Source of the DNA: Harmonia axyridis
Taxonomy: Eukaryota > Arthropoda > Insecta > Coleoptera > Coccinellidae
Length of the DNA stretch: 64,000 bases
Reading direction: 5' to 3'
NCBI RefSeq assembly: GCF_914767665.1
Contig: NC_059501.1
Location: 7,628,501 to 7,692,500, forward strand
The translations under genes were made by a program, and so were the position numbers. The number at the start of each line of letters is the position of its first letter. Position 1 is the stretch's first letter. The notes under the pieces are model-generated. The model did no database searches. It was not told the DNA's origin and saw nothing but the letters and a program-made list of their open reading frames with translations. Positions 58,134-64,000 of this stretch are shown one piece after another.

Positions 58134-58146
58134 TTCTCCCCCACTA
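58134..58146 (-). other. Polypurine tract of BEL/Pao element
   Basis: In element sense AGTGGGGGAGAA directly precedes the 3' LTR start TGTTCGG, as expected for plus-strand priming. Confidence 0.75.
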
Positions 58147-58178
58147 AATTATGAAATAATTTAAATAATTTATTACTA

Positions 58179-61100
58179 CTAAATACCATTACTTAGCTCG
58201 GCACTTGGTAAAGGACACAATTTTACCAAAGCCCTCCTTAGAACGCCATTCTTCGTTCGTACATCAGCAACTCTCGCAACCTCATCTTTTCCATAATAAA
58301 GTTTTTGAATTCGCCCCACTAACCATTTCATTGGCGATGTCTGGTCATTTTTTATGAGAACTATTGTACCGACCCCAATTGGGTGCGAGGCGTTCAACCA
58401 TTTACTTCTTTGTTGAAGTGTGTGCAAATATTCTAACTGCCACCTTTTCCAAAAGGATTGAACACATCGTTGTAAAAATTGGAATCGGTTCAATTTACTG
58501 ATATTTAAATGGGCTAAATCAGGGTCAGGCAATGACGTCAGAGGTTCCAAAGTTAAAAAATGTCCCGGTGTCAAAACTGACAAATCATTGGGATCATTAC
58601 TCATTGGACATAAGGGGCGAGAATTTAATAGCGCTTCAATTTGCGTCAGAAGAGTGTAAAACTCCTCGTAAGTCATAATCTGTTGACCCACAACACGATG
58701 AATATGTGTTTTTACAGACTTCACTCCTGCTTCGGCCATACCTGCGAAGTGTGGCGAACCAGGTGGATTAAATTTGAACTTGATTGTTTCGCGTTCAGCA
58801 GCTTGCTTCATTAAAGTGCCTATTTCCCTACTTGCGCTTGTAAAATTTGTACCGCAGTCAGATATTATACAATCGCAGCGTCCTCTACGAGCTATGAACC
58901 TCCTCAAGGCAGAAATAAAAATCTCGCATGTCATATCTGAAGCCAGTTCCAAATGTATGCACTTAGTAGCCATACATACAAACAGACAAATATACGCTTT
59001 ATGAGTCTTAGCACCGCGTATTTTACCAAGTGTTATAGCAAAGGGACCGGCGTAGTCGAGACCAACTACTGAAAACGCCTTCAACTGAGAAACGCGAAAA
59101 TCAGGAAGATTACCCATAGGGGGTTGATAAGGCCTTGGTGATAAGCGCCAACACTGTTTACATCCTGATACTACCCTTTTAATGGAACTTCTAGCTGATA
59201 AGATCCAAAATTGCTGTGAAATTAAAAACTGAAGGGTTTGGACACCCGGATGTAAGTGAGTGATATGAAAATGTTGAATTATTAAATCCGTGAAACGACT
59301 CCTTTTAGGCAAAATTGCGGGATGCTTCTGAAGGAAGCTCAAATTTGAATTTCTTAAACGACCTCCTACCCTGAGAATATCATCTTTATCCAAAAAGGCG
59401 TTAAGTTTTCTTAAGAATTTTGATGTTGATTTTTTATTTTTCAATTTCTGAATTTCATCATGAAAATGAAAAACCTGAACATATTTAACCAGCGTCATTA
59501 AGGAATCATTAAGCTCCTTCACTGTGAGTACACCAGTTCTTCTGTTCACAGAATTTGCAGAATTATATAAAAATCTTTGAATATATGCGAGAATTCTTTT
59601 CAATTTAGATAAAGTAGAACAATCTTGAATTAGTGTCTCGATAAAATTCGGAATATTTAAAGTGGTGAGAGTCAAGATTTTTTGTTCCACCTTTTCATCA
59701 GACAAATTCACATAATTCGGATCGAATTTACTGACTGGCCAGTATTCGCTGGACGATTGAAGCCATTCTGGGCCGGAAAACCATAATTTATTTTGTAGAA
59801 TTTCACCAGGTAAAAACCCACGAGAGGCACAATCTGCCGGATTGTTGTCTGTTGAAATATGTTGCCAAGAAGCTGGGGGTATTTTATCTTGAATATGAGT
59901 TACACGATTGCTGACAAACGTTTTCCACTTATGTGGAGATGATTTAATCCAATGAATGACAATCATACTATCGGTGTAGGCATATACATTAGAAAATTTA
60001 ATTTTGTTATCAAAAATTGTCAACACTTCTGACAGTAAATTAGAAAGCAATACCGCGGCGCACAGTTCCAGACGGGGAACTGAAATACTCTTCAAGGGAG
60101 CAACCTTTGTTTTTGCACATACAAAAAATACATTAACTTTACTATTTTGTTGAACCCTAAAATATATGACCCCGGCATATGCCTTCTCAGAAGCGTCGCA
60201 AAAGGCATGAATTTGGCATTCATCACAATTGTCAACAAGAAAACGCCGAGAAATCTTAAAATCTGACAACATCGCGAAAGACGATTTAAACTGGTACCAC
60301 TTTTCACAAATTTCGCGAGGCGGCGTATCATCCCAGTTGAGACCCAAAGTCCAGAGACGTTGCATAATCAATTTCGCGAAACATGTCAATGGTGCGAGAA
60401 ATCCTAAAGGATCGAAAATTTTGGCTATATCGCTCAAAATTTGTCTTTTTGTGTAACCCACAACAGTTGAATCTATAGTATATATGAAAGCGTCCAAGGA
60501 TGGTTGCCATCTCAACCCTAAAACCTTTATGCAGGAGTTTTCATCATCGAAAGAAATCGATGAATTATTGTTGTAACGATATTCAATTGGTAAATCATCT
60601 AGAAGTAATGGAGTGTTGGATGCCCATTTGCGCAATTCAAAACATCCCCTGTTTAAAATATTAATTAATTGATCGCGAATTAACTTTGCTTCTTCTAAAC
60701 TGGAACACCCAGAACACACATCATCTATATAGATATCATCCTCCAAAATATTTGCGGCCAGAGGAAAATCATTGCGTTCATCTCTGGCTAACTGCAAAAT
60801 GACTCTATTTGCTATAAATGGTGAGGAAGACAAACCGAAAACTAATCGTTTTAAGCGATATTCTCTAACCTGATCATTTCGCGAAAACCTCCACAATATC
60901 CTCTGATAATCTTGATGCTTAGAATTTATTAGAATTTGTAAAAACATTTTTTTTATGTCGGCAGTAAAAACGATTGAATGCACTCTGAACTTGAGTAATA
61001 TTTCGAAAATATTATTCTGAAGTTTCTCCCCCACCAAGAGGGTATCATTTAACGATATTCCTTTCGACCTCGTAGATCCATCGAAAACTACTCTGAGCTG

Positions 61101-63455
61101 TGTGGTAGTACTATCTTTCATTACGCAGTGATGGGGTAGATAAAATATATTTTTCTTTGCGATAGGATTGTCACTATTCTCAACCTCAACTTCCTCCATG
61201 TAATCATTTTTGAGATATTCATTCAAAAAATCTGAATATTGTTTGAATACTGTTGGTTGTTTGTATAAGCGACGTTCGAGCGAATAAAAACGGCGCAGAG
61301 CTATCGAGCGAATATCTTCCGAATCAAATGAAGGTTCGGAATTTTTGAATGGTAAATTGACAGTATAACGTCCAAAATTACCCCTTTCATGAGTCTCAGC
61401 GAAAATTTTTTCACATAACGCATTTTCAGGCGAACATATTGATTTGACTGAAGGAACTTCCTCAACCTCCCAGAACCGCCCAATCAAGTTATCGACCGAT
61501 AAAGCATTATTGCCCAGAGCTGCGAAAAATGTAGACACATTGGCCGTAATATGAGTATCATAAGCGTTATATTTACCCATAAGTATGTAACCGAAAATAG
61601 TGTTGATAGCTACTGGTTCATTTGCATGTCCTATAACACGACCTTCTTTTAAAATATGTGGAAAAATATCGGCTCCTAATAGCATATCTACCGGAGCAGG
61701 TTTATGAAATGAATCGTCAGCTAGTTGGATATTATTCAGGTGAACCCAATGAGTATGATTTAATTTTGAGACCGGCATATTGGCACAAAGTTTGGGTAAA
61801 ACAACCGCGTCGATGGTAAATATAGGAGATATTTTTCCAACAGGCTTTATTTTACATGTAACACCACTCTTGGATGTCATGTTAGTCATATTTCCAAGAC
61901 CCTGTATCGAAAGTGAGCAACTGAAACGTGATAAACCCAACCTATTCGCACATTTTTCGGTGATATAACTTGTTTGTGAACCACTATCTAATATCACACG
62001 TACCTTTTGAAAGTTACTATAAGAATCAGAAACCTCGACTATTGCAGTTGAAAGTAAAACACCAACAGCTGAAGACATCATTCCAGAAAATGTGGAAATG
62101 TCTGGTGACTTGGAAGTACTAGGTAAAGGTTGAGTTGTTTGAGAACTGACTTGAAGATTATCGGAAGAAGAGTAATTTTTAGTTAGATCCTTATTTACGT
62201 GTATGCTTGAATGATGTCTTTCATGACAAAAATGACAAGTTGATTTTGACCTGCATTTATAAATTGAATGTTGCGAACTTAAACAATTTGTGCATAGTTT
62301 GTTTTGCTTGACAAAAAGAGATCTGTCATTAGGTGTTCTGTTATGATATTCAGAGCATTTGTAAATTGTATGATCCTGTTTACAGAATGAACATGTAATA
62401 GTTGAATTTTTTATACCCTTAGAAGCGTTTGCGAAGTATGTTGAAGACTGTTTTGGTCTCGAATGAGAGGAAAAATTTGGAACATTTTTCGAACTGGGTG
62501 ATAGCGTGTTTGAGGATTTACCCACTGAGAGATCAATAGCATCAAGCGTATTACATCTTTGTTGAACAAAGGCAACCAATTTTTTGAAAGAAGGTAATTC
62601 ATCGAATGCTACTGGATTCTCAAATTCAAAACGTGAAATGGTTTCTTGATCTAAATGTTTTGTGAAAAGATAATATAACATGAAATCCCATTCCTTCACT
62701 GGAATACCCATATTTTCGAGCGCGGCAAGGTTCTCTGTGTAGGTGTCCAGTAAAATTCTTAAACTTTGAGTATTCTTTGAATTTTTTATAATAATAGCAT
62801 TATCAATCTCTTGAAAATGAGCGAAGGCTATAAGTCTTTTGTTATTATAGCGTTCTGAAAGTGATTTAAAGGCGATCGCATAATTGGCACTTGACATTGG
62901 CGTAGTCTGCACTAGAGTGAGAGGCGGACCTCGTAAAGAGGAAATCAAATAATTGAATTTCTCGATGTTCGAAAGAGAGGTATTATTATGAATGAGATTT
63001 TCAAACATGTCTATAAAGGGTTTAAATGTTTTTATATCACCTGTGAACTTTGGTATTTCAATCTTGGGAAGTTTAACATTATGATTACTGGTTTGAAATA
63101 TATCCCCAATAGCGCTAGCGGAAGTTGTAACACTGGGTTTCACCTCGAAAAACTCCTGAAGTACTGTTTCAATATAGGAATAATTGAAATCAAAGTCTTT
63201 TCTATTTGTTTCCTCTTTACTTATGTCTTCATCATTGATGGCCATAAGAGATATGAGAGTTTGATGATGAGACTTAAATTCTTCGCGGTATGAATCAAGA
63301 TTCTGACACAAATTTTTGAACTGGGCGCGTTTATTTATATCAATTTTAGCCTCATCAGCAAATGCCTTGATTTCAATAATCTGATTCTCACTCATTGTTC
63401 TAAGAGCTTTAGCTTGTTTAATTTTATTCGTGTTTGCCATTTTCGAACTTATCAA
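58179..63455 (-). CDS. BEL/Pao gag-pol polyprotein, intact
   Basis: A single open frame of 1758 residues encodes the capsid and replication proteins of a BEL/Pao LTR retrotransposon (family Belpaoviridae). In order: gag domain (about 1-300; LPKIEIPKFTGD at 129-140), three zinc knuckles (355-367, 388-401, 407-419), aspartic protease (DSGS at 490-493), reverse transcriptase (VVFDGS 789, TADIKKMF about 831, catalytic YIDD 909-912), RNase H (HAFCDAS 1083, SVPRLELCAA about 1125), integrase zinc finger (about 1395-1436) and integrase core (GLDYAGP Asp 1467, SDCGTNF Asp 1533, Glu 1575), then a C-terminal domain with a VLIKNDQTSPMKWLVGRI segment. No stop or frameshift interrupts it and no envelope gene follows. 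Start Met1 or Met6 are both possible. Intact motifs and matching LTRs suggest a recently active copy. Confidence 0.95.
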   Translation of the reverse strand: MISSKMANTNKIKQAKALRTMSENQIIEIKAFADEAKIDINKRAQFKNLCQNLDSYREEFKSHHQTLISLMAINDEDISKEETNRKDFDFNYSYIETVLQEFFEVKPSVTTSASAIGDIFQTSNHNVKLPKIEIPKFTGDIKTFKPFIDMFENLIHNNTSLSNIEKFNYLISSLRGPPLTLVQTTPMSSANYAIAFKSLSERYNNKRLIAFAHFQEIDNAIIIKNSKNTQSLRILLDTYTENLAALENMGIPVKEWDFMLYYLFTKHLDQETISRFEFENPVAFDELPSFKKLVAFVQQRCNTLDAIDLSVGKSSNTLSPSSKNVPNFSSHSRPKQSSTYFANASKGIKNSTITCSFCKQDHTIYKCSEYHNRTPNDRSLFVKQNKLCTNCLSSQHSIYKCRSKSTCHFCHERHHSSIHVNKDLTKNYSSSDNLQVSSQTTQPLPSTSKSPDISTFSGMMSSAVGVLLSTAIVEVSDSYSNFQKVRVILDSGSQTSYITEKCANRLGLSRFSCSLSIQGLGNMTNMTSKSGVTCKIKPVGKISPIFTIDAVVLPKLCANMPVSKLNHTHWVHLNNIQLADDSFHKPAPVDMLLGADIFPHILKEGRVIGHANEPVAINTIFGYILMGKYNAYDTHITANVSTFFAALGNNALSVDNLIGRFWEVEEVPSVKSICSPENALCEKIFAETHERGNFGRYTVNLPFKNSEPSFDSEDIRSIALRRFYSLERRLYKQPTVFKQYSDFLNEYLKNDYMEEVEVENSDNPIAKKNIFYLPHHCVMKDSTTTQLRVVFDGSTRSKGISLNDTLLVGEKLQNNIFEILLKFRVHSIVFTADIKKMFLQILINSKHQDYQRILWRFSRNDQVREYRLKRLVFGLSSSPFIANRVILQLARDERNDFPLAANILEDDIYIDDVCSGCSSLEEAKLIRDQLINILNRGCFELRKWASNTPLLLDDLPIEYRYNNNSSISFDDENSCIKVLGLRWQPSLDAFIYTIDSTVVGYTKRQILSDIAKIFDPLGFLAPLTCFAKLIMQRLWTLGLNWDDTPPREICEKWYQFKSSFAMLSDFKISRRFLVDNCDECQIHAFCDASEKAYAGVIYFRVQQNSKVNVFFVCAKTKVAPLKSISVPRLELCAAVLLSNLLSEVLTIFDNKIKFSNVYAYTDSMIVIHWIKSSPHKWKTFVSNRVTHIQDKIPPASWQHISTDNNPADCASRGFLPGEILQNKLWFSGPEWLQSSSEYWPVSKFDPNYVNLSDEKVEQKILTLTTLNIPNFIETLIQDCSTLSKLKRILAYIQRFLYNSANSVNRRTGVLTVKELNDSLMTLVKYVQVFHFHDEIQKLKNKKSTSKFLRKLNAFLDKDDILRVGGRLRNSNLSFLQKHPAILPKRSRFTDLIIQHFHITHLHPGVQTLQFLISQQFWILSARSSIKRVVSGCKQCWRLSPRPYQPPMGNLPDFRVSQLKAFSVVGLDYAGPFAITLGKIRGAKTHKAYICLFVCMATKCIHLELASDMTCEIFISALRRFIARRGRCDCIISDCGTNFTSASREIGTLMKQAAERETIKFKFNPPGSPHFAGMAEAGVKSVKTHIHRVVGQQIMTYEEFYTLLTQIEALLNSRPLCPMSNDPNDLSVLTPGHFLTLEPLTSLPDPDLAHLNISKLNRFQFLQRCVQSFWKRWQLEYLHTLQQRSKWLNASHPIGVGTIVLIKNDQTSPMKWLVGRIQKLYYGKDEVARVADVRTKNGVLRRALVKLCPLPSAELSNGI

Positions 63456-63745
63456 TCAACTCCAGAACCCCGAAACGGCACGGCACTGACCAAGTCAGCT
63501 GTTTCAGGAATGAAATGCGATAAAACACAAAACCTCACAAAAAACGACCAGATTTGTTGTTAGCAGATAAGGCGTGCGAATTTATGTCGCAGTTGAATGA
63601 TAATGAAATCAATCAATTTGAAACGGAATTATATTGTAATGAAAACTGAAAAATTGAATTCTAATGAATATTGAGTTTATGAAATAATGAACAGGAAGAA
63701 ATGCACCTCTAGTTATGCGATTCTTGGCACGAATGGACCAAATAA
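63456..63745 (-). other. BEL/Pao leader with primer-binding site
   Basis: In element sense, the sequence following the 5' LTR end (GCGCGACA) is TTATT and then TGGTCCATTCGTGCCA, starting with the TGG expected of a primer-binding site (about 63726-63741). I could not assign the tRNA with certainty. About 270 nt of leader precede the gag-pol start. Confidence 0.6.
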
Positions 63746-64000
63746 TGTCGCGCAAATAATGAAATTTTAGAATTATTTCGAATGTTGAGTGTGCACTTAC
63801 CTTTTTTTGCGAGTGGACTGTATTTTCCATAGACGAAATAACATGCGGTGATATCTTGTACATATAGCTCTGCGGCGGTTGTTTTCATACTGTCTCCTAT
63901 CTCTCTTCGACTTCGTAAACTCCACATGACACGGCACACATGTGCAACCCTCAACAAAATCCGCGCAATTCAAAAACGAAAACAGCTAAGAAAGAATGAA
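63746..64000 (-). repeat. BEL/Pao 5' LTR, cut by window end
   Basis: The 255 visible bases repeat 57800-58054 without a difference that I can find. The promoter part of the LTR lies at or beyond the window edge. Confidence 0.9.

Overview
The window is AT-rich insect genomic DNA. Its only recognisable conserved host gene is the 3' half of the Hox gene Deformed (Dfd), on the + strand. The intron-exon structure, AT-rich spacers, Dfd-type homeodomain and carboxy terminus, and the mix of Tc1/mariner, pogo, Penelope, Crypton-like and BEL/Pao elements fit an insect, plausibly a beetle. The species cannot be fixed from the sequence alone.

Layout. 1-15278 appears to be Dfd intron; no 5' exon carrying the YPWM motif was seen. 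It holds a Crypton-like tyrosine-recombinase fragment (1-470), a 118-nt hairpin (570-687), a decayed Tc1/mariner with 435-bp terminal inverted repeats (1446-3245), an old mariner (4200-4840), three copies of a short dispersed repeat, an LTR-retrotransposon scrap with a tRNA-Lys-type primer-binding site (8292-8510), a foldback repeat (10150-10775), an internally deleted pogo-like transposon (12175-14103) and a Penelope-like fragment (14110-15235) ending about 45 bp before the Dfd splice acceptor. Less AT-rich islands between them (3420-4080, 8570-8960, 10880-11420) are candidate intronic enhancers. The Dfd homeobox exon is 15279-15895, followed by a probable long 3' UTR to about 18950.

18950-57800 is intergenic or unrecognised DNA. 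It contains many Tc1/mariner remnants, a three-copy MITE family, a satellite array with a duplicated conserved-looking block (26540-29883), a second and fuller Crypton-like pseudogene (32390-33215), a non-LTR insertion inside a mariner with a clear 12-bp target-site duplication, a long foldback (39961-40551), and a palindromic cluster of homeodomain-type sites (38505-38612). A few unidentified possible coding segments lie on the minus strand (23573-23810, 46542-46835, 49144-49304).

57800-64000 is an apparently intact BEL/Pao LTR retrotransposon on the minus strand: a 334-bp 3' LTR, an uninterrupted 1758-codon gag-pol frame, a leader, and a 5' LTR cut by the window end. The visible LTR portions look identical, implying a recent insertion. 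No second homeobox was found in the 48 kb downstream of Dfd, so the anterior neighbours expected in a collinear cluster (zen, proboscipedia) are farther away or the cluster is rearranged. Positions of decayed elements are approximate, since all comparisons were made by eye.
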